Shown here one piece after another: positions 41,550-49,159 of a stretch of DNA of 64,000 nt. The number at the start of each line of letters is the position of its first letter. Positions within the stretch are counted from its first letter, which is position 1. Origin of the DNA: Streptomyces sp. BHT-5-2 (GTDB lineage: Bacteria > Actinomycetota > Actinomycetes > Streptomycetales > Streptomycetaceae); the NCBI RefSeq assembly GCF_019774615.1, contig NZ_CP081497.1, forward strand, positions 682,001-746,000, given 5' to 3'. The notes below the pieces were generated by a model, which saw only the letters and a program-made list of their open reading frames with translations, was not told the DNA's origin and did no database searches. The translations under genes were made by a program, and so were the position numbers.

Positions 41550-42689
41550 TCATGCCGCGGGCTCGCCGGTCAGCCAACCCGGCATCGCGTGTGGGGTGTC
41601 GGTCAGCCAGCGGACATACCGCTCCACGCCCGCCCGGACATCGATCCGCGGCCGCCAGCGCAGCAGTTCACCGCACTGGTCGGTGGCCGCGAACCCGCCC
41701 AGCGGGTCGCCCTCCGGCAGGGGAGTGGTCACGAAGTGCGCCCGCGGGAAATGACGGGCAATCAGCTGACCGACCTCACGCACCGAAGTCGGGACGCCCG
41801 TACCGACGTTGACGGTCGCCCCGGCCATGCCCTCCTCCACCAGCGCCAGCGCGGTGGCCGCCGCGACGTCCTCCACGTGGACGAGGTCGCGCACCTGCAC
41901 CCCGCCCCCGTTGAGCCGCATCGGGCGGCCCAGCCGGGCCTGCATCGACAGCCAGGCGACCATCCACGAGTGGCTGCCCGGCTTGGGGACCTGCGGATCG
42001 CCGTACACCGAGAAGTACCGCAGCACCGCGTACTCGGGTGTCTGCGGACCGCTCAGCAGCAGCCGGGTCTGGTGCTCCGCCCACAGTTTGGAGTTGGCGT
42101 ACACCGACACCGGCAGCAACCGCTGGTCCTCGCGGAAGACCTGCGGCCCCCGTACGGACGGATCGCCGTTCCCGTACACCGCCGCCGACGACACCAGCAC
42201 CAGCCGGCGCACCTCGGAGGCCGCGACCTCCTCCAGCACCACCTGGGTCCCCTGGACGTTCGCCCGGAAGGCGATGTCCGGCCGGCGGGTGCACGCGGCC
42301 ACATCGGCATAGGCCGCGGCGTGCACCACATAGTCGGCCCCGGCGAGTACCTTGCGCACCGCTTCGCGGTCGCAGACGTCCCCGACCACCAGATCCGCCC
42401 CGAGGCTCTCGACCCCGAACAGCGCCAGATGCACCGCCTCCGGATAGGCGTCCAGCCGGTCCAGCAACGTCACCTCGGCGCCCGCCCGGCGTAACAGCGC
42501 CACCAATCGGCTGCCCACCAGGCCGGCTCCGCCGGTCACCACCACCCGGGAATCCCGGAGTTTCTCCAGCCGCGCCTCCACCGATTCCCCGAAGACGCCG
42601 GCCGCCGCACCCTCCGGGCCGGCGTCACCATTACCGTGTGCATTGCCGTGCCTCCCGGCGCTGCTGTTTCCGTTCACCGTTCCGGGCAT
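41550..42689 (-). CDS. NAD-dependent epimerase/dehydratase (extended SDR)
   Basis: 379 residues. A 45-residue Gly/Asn-rich N-terminal tail precedes the NAD loop VTGGAGLVGS (51-60). The active site has SSAAVYG and YANSK (Tyr197, Lys201). VRDLVHVEDVA marks the sugar-nucleotide epimerase group (UDP-glucose 4-epimerase/GalE-like family). Codon 66 is TTA (42494-42492), a bldA-type leucine codon, rare in this DNA. It leads a minus-strand operon with the Nudix and GHMP kinase genes. Confidence 0.9.
   Translation of the reverse strand: MPGTVNGNSSAGRHGNAHGNGDAGPEGAAAGVFGESVEARLEKLRDSRVVVTGGAGLVGSRLVALLRRAGAEVTLLDRLDAYPEAVHLALFGVESLGADLVVGDVCDREAVRKVLAGADYVVHAAAYADVAACTRRPDIAFRANVQGTQVVLEEVAASEVRRLVLVSSAAVYGNGDPSVRGPQVFREDQRLLPVSVYANSKLWAEHQTRLLLSGPQTPEYAVLRYFSVYGDPQVPKPGSHSWMVAWLSMQARLGRPMRLNGGGVQVRDLVHVEDVAAATALALVEEGMAGATVNVGTGVPTSVREVGQLIARHFPRAHFVTTPLPEGDPLGGFAATDQCGELLRWRPRIDVRAGVERYVRWLTDTPHAMPGWLTGEPAA
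42492..42494 (-). other. TTA codon in the SDR gene (bldA-dependent)
   Basis: Leu66 of the SDR is encoded by TTA in a sequence reading A-L-L-R-R-A. The neighbouring leucines use CTG or CTC. In Streptomyces TTA needs the bldA-encoded tRNA, available late in growth. Confidence 0.75.
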
Positions 42690-42915
42690 GGGTACCTCTC
42701 TTCCACATAACGCACAGGCCGGCCCGGTGTGGGCCGGCGGTCAGCATGTCCGCCGCCGATTCATGGTGGCCAGAGCGCCATTTCGGCAGTCTTGCGGGCC
42801 GCGTACGGACCGCCGTACTGTCCGGATTCACGTGCCGGCCCGGCACGGCACGCCGCAAAAGACCGGAGGGCCGGCGTCCTTGCCCTTAACTGAAAGCGGA
42901 GAACCGGAGGAATTG

Positions 42916-44745
42916 ATGACGCGTTATCGGTTGAGCGGGGCCGTGATGACCCACCCCAAACGCCGGGCCGCCGCGGAACGGCTGGCCCGCTCCGCTCCGC
43001 CCGGCGCCCTGCACGTCGTCATGGACCCGGACCCGGCCGGCAAACCGTCCGTATTGCGGACCGCGCTGTGCGCCTGGGAGTCGATCGAGGACGGCGCCAC
43101 CCATCAACTCGTCGTCCAGGACGACATGATCCTCTCCGATACCTTCTTCGAACGCGCCCGGGCGGCGATTGCCGAGATGCCCGACGCCGCTCTCGCGCTT
43201 TTCGCACTCTGGGACTCCCGCAACGGCGCCGCCGTGCGTTTCGGCGCCATGACCGGCGCCCGCTGGGTCGGCGCGGTCAACGAGTACTTTCCCTGTGTCG
43301 CCATCATTCTGCCCAGGGAAGTCGCCGCGGGATTCGCGGATTTCGGCCGACGCCACCTTGACAGCTGGCCCGACGACATCCTGATGAACCACTACTTACG
43401 CGCGCACGGAATCCCGGCATACGTTTCGGTGCCCAGCCTCGCCGAACACGAGGACCACGGCAGCATCTCCGGCAATGCCTTCCGCGGACCGCGCCGTTCG
43501 GTGTGCTTTCTCCCGCAGGACGTTCCCGGACGCGAAGGCGCCCGGCTGACCGGGCTGCGGGTGCTGCCGTTCTTCAAACAGGGCGTCGCGCAGTGCGCGG
43601 TACGCGTGGACGAACCCGGCACCGGACACGGCCCGCGCCCGGCCCACGGCTCCGGCCCCGGCCGCTGGCTGCACCTCGACTGCGAGCAATATCTGGAGGG
43701 CACCGGCGTCCGCATCGGAAGGCGCCAACCGGCCATCGTGCGAATGGCCGAAGCCACCACTCCCGAGGCGGCCAGGGGCGCCTGGCTGACCGCCTTCACG
43801 ATGGGATTCGTCCAGCAGACGGACGACCTCCGCTGCGATCCGCCGGCCGACGACCCCGGCGACGACCGGCGCCCGGCCCCCGCACCGGACCCCGCCGTGC
43901 TCGCCGAGGCCCTCGCCACCATCGGCCCCGGCGGCATCAGTTACGCCCAGCCGGAGCAGCGGATCGCCGAACAGCGCGACGAACTGGCCCGCATCACCCG
44001 GGCCGGCCTGGAAGCCGGCCGCGAGGCCGCCGCCCCCACGCGCCCGCCCCGCCGGTCCCGCACCGCCCCCACCGCCTCCACCGACAACCACCCGCCCGCC
44101 CCCTGCCCCGTCGCCGTCCTCGGCGCCGACGCCCCCCTCGCCGAACACCTCGTCCGCGGCCTGACGGACGCCGGACACCAGGTCACCCCGCTCACCCGGC
44201 CACCGGCCACCCGCCCCACCCACGCCCTCCTCGACCTGACCCCCCTCGCCCACCCATCCGCCTCTCCCACCCTCGCCCTCTCCCTCCAACTCCCCACCAC
44301 CGCAACCCCGTTCACCCTCCGCCTGGGCGACCTCTACGGCCCCGGCTGCCCCCACGACTCGCGCATCGGCCGCCTGGTCTGGGACGCCCTGCGCAGCTAC
44401 CCCCTGACGCTCGACGACCCCGCCGAGACCCTGCGCCCGCTGCACACCCGCGACCTCGTCGCCGCCCTGTCGACGCTGCTCCGCACACCGCCCGCCGAGC
44501 CGGTGTCAGGACTGGCGGACGCCCCCGTCGCCGCCACCGACCTGGCGGCGGCCATCCGCACCGCCGTCCGCCCCGTCCCGCTCGCACCACTCCCACCAGG
44601 GCCCGTTTCCCGCCGCCCTCCGCAGACCGACGCCTGGCCCCCGCCCCCACCCGGCTGGAAACCCGTCACGGACCTCCACCACGGACTCCACACCCACGCC
44701 CAGTGGCTCGCCTACGAAGGCATCCATCTCGCCTTGGACATGTGA
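42916..44745 (+). CDS. GT-A-like glycosyltransferase paralogue B fused to a degenerate SDR domain
   Basis: 609 residues. GGAGG precedes the ATG at 42916. Residues 1-210 align with the gene at 29090 (LSGAVMTHPKRRA, VVMDPDPAGKPSVLRTALCA, HQLVVQDDMI, VSVPSLAEHEDHGSI). Residues 210-400 are unassigned. From about residue 400 (PVAVLGADAPLAEHLVRGL, then RLGDLYGPGCPHDS) the chain resembles an NDP-sugar epimerase, but it lacks the YxxxK pair and a full glycine loop, so it is probably structural or a binding part. The last third is Pro/Thr-rich. Codon 161 is TTA. It is divergent from the SDR operon and ends at a strong hairpin. Confidence 0.6.
   Translation: MTRYRLSGAVMTHPKRRAAAERLARSAPPGALHVVMDPDPAGKPSVLRTALCAWESIEDGATHQLVVQDDMILSDTFFERARAAIAEMPDAALALFALWDSRNGAAVRFGAMTGARWVGAVNEYFPCVAIILPREVAAGFADFGRRHLDSWPDDILMNHYLRAHGIPAYVSVPSLAEHEDHGSISGNAFRGPRRSVCFLPQDVPGREGARLTGLRVLPFFKQGVAQCAVRVDEPGTGHGPRPAHGSGPGRWLHLDCEQYLEGTGVRIGRRQPAIVRMAEATTPEAARGAWLTAFTMGFVQQTDDLRCDPPADDPGDDRRPAPAPDPAVLAEALATIGPGGISYAQPEQRIAEQRDELARITRAGLEAGREAAAPTRPPRRSRTAPTASTDNHPPAPCPVAVLGADAPLAEHLVRGLTDAGHQVTPLTRPPATRPTHALLDLTPLAHPSASPTLALSLQLPTTATPFTLRLGDLYGPGCPHDSRIGRLVWDALRSYPLTLDDPAETLRPLHTRDLVAALSTLLRTPPAEPVSGLADAPVAATDLAAAIRTAVRPVPLAPLPPGPVSRRPPQTDAWPPPPPGWKPVTDLHHGLHTHAQWLAYEGIHLALDM
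43396..43398 (+). other. TTA codon in the fusion gene (bldA-dependent)
   Basis: Leucine 161 (context N-H-Y-L-R-A) uses TTA. With the TTA in the divergent SDR gene, it suggests bldA control of both arms of this part of the cluster. Confidence 0.75.
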
Positions 44746-44782
44746 ACTCCGTTACAGATAAGGAGTATTGAAGCGATCGGGA

Positions 44783-44815
44783 GGGTGGTGGGGACCGGAC
44801 CGCTCCCCACCACCC
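44783..44815. terminator. Strong bidirectional terminator at the cluster edge
   Basis: Perfect 12-bp stem GGGTGGTGGGGA / TCCCCACCACCC with a 9-nt loop, between the convergent fusion gene (stop 44745) and Cyt-like gene (stop 44822). Confidence 0.8.
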
Positions 44816-44821
44816 GCACCA

Positions 44822-45418
44822 TCACACCGCCACGGTCACCGGTTGCCGTACCGCAATCGCGTTGAGCCGGATCGCGCACCGCGCGACATCGTCCACCGTG
44901 AGCACACCGGCCCGCTCCGCGTTCAGGTCGATCGTCACGTTCACACAGAACGCCAGGGCGTGGACGAACCCCCCGGTCTCCTCGTCCTCCAGCGCGAACA
45001 GCAGGTTGTAGTAGTAGCTCGTACGGTCCGGCGCGTCACCGTGGAAGGAGAGGTGGGTGCCCTCCTGACCGGCCAGGCCGACGAAGACGTCGGTGAGTGC
45101 GGCCTCCGTCCGCTCCCAGAAGGCGGGGTTGCCGAACGGCTGGACCAGTGCCTGGCGGACGGCCTCCCGGAGCGACATCACCATCACGCCGACGGGCGCG
45201 GTCTCCTGGAGTCCCCAACCCCGGACGATCTTCATCGTGGAACCGTCCGGAATGGCGCTCGCGGCCCGACTGATCTCACCGAAGTCGAAGTCGACGGTGG
45301 CCGGCGCGATCGCGTACTGGAACGTGTCGGCCAGGGCCCGTGCCTGTTCCAGGGCGGCGGGACGCACCGCGAAGACCGTCTTGAAGGTCGTCTTCGCGGC
45401 GGCGTGCTGGTCGGACAT
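44822..45418 (-). CDS. Cyt-family (cytolytic delta-endotoxin-like) protein
   Basis: 198 residues, no signal peptide. The C-terminal half, with TSYYYNLLFALEDEETGG (133-150), then ITVDL-like strands and a final AIRLNAIAVRQPV, matches by memory the Cyt1/Cyt2 block TNYTYNVLFAIQNAQTGG and its following strands. The N-terminal FKTVFAVRPAALEQARALAD, then ATVDFDFGEIS, also resembles the Cyt start and its TVDF strand. Cyt proteins (PF01338) form pores in membranes; Volvatoxin and Evf share the fold. The length is close to the protease-activated core and lacks the long prodomain. Role in a Streptomyces host is unknown; insecticidal or predator-directed activity is inference. Confidence 0.72.
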   Translation of the reverse strand: MSDQHAAAKTTFKTVFAVRPAALEQARALADTFQYAIAPATVDFDFGEISRAASAIPDGSTMKIVRGWGLQETAPVGVMVMSLREAVRQALVQPFGNPAFWERTEAALTDVFVGLAGQEGTHLSFHGDAPDRTSYYYNLLFALEDEETGGFVHALAFCVNVTIDLNAERAGVLTVDDVARCAIRLNAIAVRQPVTVAV

Positions 45419-45496
45419 GACTGCTCCTCACATGCGGGAAACCTGTCGCGCCGACCGGCAAGTATGCCCCCGCCTCTCACCGTCCCCGCCACCGCC

Positions 45497-46801
45497 CTAC
45501 CCCGAAGCCGCCAGACCGCCCACGCCGTCCGTGTCGCCGGCGTCGTCCGCCTCGCCGGTGCGAGCGACCTCCGCGGCACGCCGCAACCCCGGCGTGAGTG
45601 CCCCCACCACCGCAACGGCCATCACACACAACACCCCACCACTCGCCAACGCCACCACCCCCGACGTCGCATCGGCCACCACGCCGCCCCGCATATTGCC
45701 CAGATCCGGGCCGGCCTGCCCGACGATCTGCTCGGCCGCACCGACGCGTCCCAGCAGCTCGTTCGGGGTGTGCGACTGGACGAGGGTGTTGCGGGACACC
45801 ACGGAGACGGTGTCGGCCGCGCCCGCCACGACCAGACAGGCCAGCACTGCCCAACGACCCGGCGCGAGCCCGCAGAGCGCCAACGCCAGCCCCCAGACGG
45901 CCGATCCGCCGAGCATCACCGCACCTGGCCGCGGGAGCCGGGTGAACGTCCCGGAGAAGAGGGACGCCCCGATACCGCCGACCGCGATCGCGGACAGAAA
46001 CAGGCCGAGCGTGCGCGGACCGCCCCCGAACCGCTCGGCGTTGAGCAGCGGGAACAGGCTGATCGGCATCGACAGCACGGTGGTCGCCAGATCCGTCAGC
46101 AGCGCCCCGCGAACGACCGGCGTGCGGACGAGGAAGACCAGCCCCTCCTGGACACCCCTCAGCCCGGAACGGGCCGCCACCGCCCCCTTCGCGGCCATCG
46201 GCGGCAGCCCGAGCGCCCCGTACAACGCCCCGCCGAAGCCCACCGCGTCGATCGCGTAACAGGCGCCCACCCCCAGCCCGCCCAGCACCACACCGGCCAG
46301 CGCCGGCCCGACCGACATCGCGCCCTGGAAGGAGATCCGCCGCAGCGCCAGCCCGGCCGCCAACTGCTCCCGGGGCAGCAGCGCCGGAAGGAACGTCTTC
46401 GACGCCGGCCCGCCGCCCGCCACACAGCAGGATTGCAGGGCCACCAGCAGCAGCACCCCCGCCACCGGCACACCGCCGACGAACCCCTGCACCGCGAGCA
46501 CCCCCGAACACGCCGCCTGCCCGGCCGTCATCGCCACGTAGAACCTCCGCCGCTCCACCCGGTCGACGACCGCCCCCGCGAACAGCCCGAGCGCGATCAG
46601 CGGCACGGCTTGGGCAAGGGCGACCGCACCGGTCCAGGTCGTGCTGTGCGTCATCCGCCACACCTGGAACATCACGGCGACGACCGTCATCTGACTGCCG
46701 AACGCGGACAGCGTCTGCCCACCCCACAAACGCCGGAAGGCCGGCGAGGAACGCAGCGGGGCGACGTCGATCAGCGCGCGCCTCATCCCCGTCATTCCCA
46801 T
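45497..46801 (-). CDS. MFS transporter (drug-efflux-like), operon with MarR
   Basis: 434 residues, about 12 membrane segments. The N-terminus FRRLWGGQTLSAFGSQMTVV is typical of the macrolide-efflux-type MFS_3 group (MefA/DHA3-like), and AGAVVDRVERRRF is the loop 2-3 motif. RNTLVQSHTPNELLGRVGA lies between segments 10 and 11, another mark of this group. It overlaps the MarR gene end by 10 bases, so it is translationally coupled and should be derepressed when MarR binds its ligand. The substrate is unknown. Confidence 0.9.
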   Translation of the reverse strand: MGMTGMRRALIDVAPLRSSPAFRRLWGGQTLSAFGSQMTVVAVMFQVWRMTHSTTWTGAVALAQAVPLIALGLFAGAVVDRVERRRFYVAMTAGQAACSGVLAVQGFVGGVPVAGVLLLVALQSCCVAGGGPASKTFLPALLPREQLAAGLALRRISFQGAMSVGPALAGVVLGGLGVGACYAIDAVGFGGALYGALGLPPMAAKGAVAARSGLRGVQEGLVFLVRTPVVRGALLTDLATTVLSMPISLFPLLNAERFGGGPRTLGLFLSAIAVGGIGASLFSGTFTRLPRPGAVMLGGSAVWGLALALCGLAPGRWAVLACLVVAGAADTVSVVSRNTLVQSHTPNELLGRVGAAEQIVGQAGPDLGNMRGGVVADATSGVVALASGGVLCVMAVAVVGALTPGLRRAAEVARTGEADDAGDTDGVGGLAASG

Positions 46802-47301
46802 GCGGGATCCGCCGCGAGCTTCTCCGCGATCCGGTCGTGGAAGCTCCTACGCTCCAGTGCCTGCTCGATGTCGGCCACGACCCGGCTGAGCGGATACGGC
46901 ACTTCGGCCTCGATCTCGGCGAGCGCGGCCTCGGTGGCCCGCCACTCCGCCGCCAGCCGCCCGATGACGTTCCGGGCCTGCTCGGTGAGCGTCACCTGCT
47001 TGCTGCGTGCGTCCGGACCGGCCGCGGTCTCGACCCAGCCGGCCGCCCGCATCGCCGCCACCTTCTGACTGAGCGCGGAGTGCGTACGGCCGAACGACTC
47101 GGCCAGCGCCTTGATCGTCATCGGCCCGCACGCGTGCAGTCGCAGCAGCTCCGGCGCAAAGCTCGGCCTGAGCCCCTCGATCCGCCGCTCCGAGTAGAGA
47201 CGCGCGATATCGGCGTCCATGCGCTCCTGAAGCACCCGCAGCGGCCGCCAGAGACTCTCCCGGCTGGGATCGTCCTTCTTTCCCTTGTTCTCCTCACCCA
47301 T
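46792..47301 (-). CDS. MarR-family repressor
   Basis: 169 residues from the ATG at 47301 (171 from the GTG at 47307, an alternative). The winged-helix domain reads LLRLHACGPMTIKALAESFG, then THSALSQKVAAMRAAGWV, and DARSKQVTLTEQARNVIGRL. The start lies just 8 bases from a perfect 15-bp inverted repeat, so there is little room for a leader. No clear ribosome site precedes either start, so the mRNA may be leaderless. It represses the coupled MFS gene and itself, by family logic. Confidence 0.87.
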   Translation of the reverse strand: MGEENKGKKDDPSRESLWRPLRVLQERMDADIARLYSERRIEGLRPSFAPELLRLHACGPMTIKALAESFGRTHSALSQKVAAMRAAGWVETAAGPDARSKQVTLTEQARNVIGRLAAEWRATEAALAEIEAEVPYPLSRVVADIEQALERRSFHDRIAEKLAADPAWE

Positions 47302-47308
47302 CCCCACA

Positions 47309-47340
47309 ATGTAACAGCACTTACATAAGTGCTGTTACAT
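47309..47340. promoter_or_regulatory. Perfect 15-bp inverted repeat operator of the MarR-MFS operon
   Basis: ATGTAACAGCACTTA (47309-47323) and TAAGTGCTGTTACAT (47326-47340) flank CA. It is AT-rich against the surroundings and overlaps the promoter of the operon. TTACAT could serve as a -10 box. Binding by the adjacent MarR is inferred. Confidence 0.8.
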
Positions 47341-47370
47341 CTTCGAGGCTGTTGCCGCAACCGCCACTGC

Positions 47371-47394
47371 TGTCGCTGTCGCTGTCGCTGTTGC
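47371..47394. repeat. Hexamer repeat TGTCGC (three exact, one variant)
   Basis: TGTCGC is repeated three times, then TGTTGC, in the 67-base gap between the MarR operator and the HAD remnant. It is probably neutral. Confidence 0.4.
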
Positions 47395-47408
47395 CGTCAC
47401 GGTCGCCG

Positions 47409-47896
47409 TCACGCCTTGATCCGCGCGAGCCGGAGAACGGCCGCCAGGCCGCGGGACGAGCCGGGCGCGGCGCCCGTGGGCAGGACGTAGGAACGCAGTC
47501 CGGCGCCGACCGCCCCGCCGTCCTTCGCCGGGTGGTCGCCCACCATCAGCGTCGCGGCCGGCTCGACACCGAGGTCGTCACAGGCGCGGTGGAACAGCAC
47601 CGGATCCGGCTTTTCGGTGCCGTGTTCGTAGGAGTGCACCCAGGAGCCGAAGAACCGGTCCAGTCCGTGATGGGCGAAGGTGCGACGCAGGTCCCACCCG
47701 ACATCGCTGACGATGCCCAGCGCAGTGCCGCGCGGATTCTGTCCGCGTACGAGCGGATCTGGAAAAGCGTCCCGGAGAAGTCGAACAGGACGGCCCGGAC
47801 CGGGACTTCGGGCTCAGGGCCCGGCGTCGAAGGTGAGGGCGTGGTGACGTCGACACGGAGCGGGCCCTCAGGGCCGCAGACGGGGAGACGATGCAT
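47409..47896 (-). pseudogene. HAD hydrolase with internal deletion and frameshift
   Basis: The first part codes PVRAVLFDFSGTLFQIRSYA, a HAD motif I. After only about 25 codons the homology moves to another frame: RGTALGIVSDVGWDLRRTF (motif II), then SYEHGTEKPDPVLFHRACDD (motif III lysine) and LMVGDHPAKDGGAVGAG (motif IV). The roughly 80-residue cap domain expected between motifs I and II is missing, and the frame changes near 47750. The gene is thus broken by a deletion. The intact relative is a 230-residue phosphatase-like protein. It lies alone beyond the MarR operon. Confidence 0.8.
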
Positions 47897-47972
47897 CCGG
47901 CCTTTCTACCGCAGGCCGCCACCCTCCTCGTTCAGGCATCCTGTTCAGGCAACCGGCGGCAGGCGCCCTGCG

Positions 47973-48323
47973 TCAGGCATCAACCATGATCTCGAAATGG
48001 GCCGGGGGTGCGCCCGCCGCCGTGACGGTGAACGTTGCCGTGCCGGCCGCGTCGCCTGCCGTGAGCGGAGGGCTCTCCGCGTAACCCTGCGGGTCGGTGA
48101 GGACGGTGACGGCCTGCCGTCGGCCCTCGAACAGCGCCTGCTGGCTCATCGAGTCCCAGGCGAAGGTCACCGGGAGCTCCGCCACCGGTTTGCGGTCCTG
48201 GTCGTCCAGCACCCGGGCCTTCAGCCGGTGGGAGAAGGTCTTGTGGTGTTCGGCGTGCTGTCCCGTTCCGCCGGCGGGCTGGATGGTGTAGTGCGTCCGG
48301 CCGTGGCCCGCTTCCGTGCTCAT
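47973..48323 (-). CDS. Small Ig-like (Big_1-type) domain protein
   Basis: 116 residues, beta-rich, no signal peptide visible. HRLKARVLDDQDRKPVAELPVTF, then GRRQAVTVLTDPQGYAESP and GTATFTVTAAG, matches bacterial Ig-like/invasin repeats, where a TDxxGxA motif is usual (here TDPQGYA). Such domains serve adhesion or are parts of larger surface proteins; a free cytoplasmic copy is odd. The ATG at 48323 follows CAGGAGAC. Confidence 0.6.
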   Translation of the reverse strand: MSTEAGHGRTHYTIQPAGGTGQHAEHHKTFSHRLKARVLDDQDRKPVAELPVTFAWDSMSQQALFEGRRQAVTVLTDPQGYAESPPLTAGDAAGTATFTVTAAGAPPAHFEIMVDA

Positions 48324-48426
48324 ACCGTCTCCTGCTCCTGGTCCTGCTGGTGCTCCTCGACTGGCTGCTGCCTGGCTGATCGACCGGCCGACTGACCGGC
48401 TCCTGGTGTCTGCGCGTCGTAGGGCG

Positions 48427-48582
48427 CTACCAGTAGTGGCGCCGTCCGCCGACCGCGTGCCCCACCGCGCCGAGCAGCCACAGAACCGCGCCGATGACGA
48501 GGAGGATGATGCCGATCGTCCACAGGATGGCAATGCCGGTGAGAAAACCGATGATGAGCAAGATGATGCCGAGAACGACCAC
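48427..48582 (-). CDS. Small hydrophobic protein (DUF6131-like)
   Basis: 51 residues: two membrane segments (VVVLGIILLIIGFLTGIAIL and TIGIILLVIGAVLWLLGAV) and a short basic His-Tyr tail. GGAG precedes a GTG at 48582. It matches the small two-helix membrane proteins (DUF6131) common in actinobacteria, of unknown function. Confidence 0.72.
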   Translation of the reverse strand: MVVLGIILLIIGFLTGIAILWTIGIILLVIGAVLWLLGAVGHAVGGRRHYW

Positions 48583-49159
48583 GACGTGCTCCGATCTCGT
48601 TCCAGTGTTCCCTTTCACTGTGTGCCCCGGTCGGAGCAACGGCAACTCCTGTCGGAAGGGACCCGGAGAGCAAGAGAAGGCCAGGTCACGAGCCTGGTCG
48701 GGGCGGTTCGGGCGGGGGCCTCTGCCGGGTCGCCGGGGGCTCCGTGCGGACCCGTGGTACGCGGGCGGCCTCGGGCGAGGCGGCGTCCAGCAGCCGGGCG
48801 GCCGCCACCCTGGCCCGGTTCCCCGGCATCGCCATCAGGACAGTCGATGCCCGCACAACGGACCGCACCCTCAGGTGCCTGCCGGGTGCCTTCGGGGGAA
48901 TACCGGCCGGTCGCGTTCGGCGCCCGCCCGGCGGTGATACCGGTCATTGCAGGGCCCTTGGCAGGAGGGCCCAGGGAGGCCCGCGGGCGGGAGGAGGTGG
49001 CGGCGCAAGGTGCCGAACCGAGCCCGCCGGGACCGTCCCACCCGCCGACCGCGGGACACCGATTCCGCGGTGCCGTGGGCCGTCCCGCGTCGGAGGCGGT
49101 GGCCTGCCGGGCGACCACCCGGCGGGCCACCGCGCCCACGGCCGCGCGAGGCCGTCGCC
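48583..49159. other. Region without a secure gene
   Basis: About 580 bases between divergent genes. Several open frames exist on both strands, but all are rich in Arg, Pro and Gly and none has recognisable motifs. The plus-strand frame continues upstream of the permease GTG to about 48947 (TTG), so part of the region could code an N-terminal extension of the permease. Confidence 0.4.

Noticed and set aside
29090..44745. Region considered as a RiPP cluster because of the radical SAM gene
   Set aside because: No short precursor-like gene, leader peptidase or RRE domain is visible near it; the neighbours point to sugar chemistry.
44822..45418. Cyt-like gene considered part of the 29-45 kb cluster
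   Set aside because: A strong bidirectional terminator separates it and it reads in the opposite direction; there is no functional link to the pathway.
44768..47068. Plus-strand frame of about 760 codons across the Cyt-like, MFS and MarR genes
   Set aside because: It spans three well-supported minus-strand genes and a terminator, and its product is His/Arg/Pro-rich.
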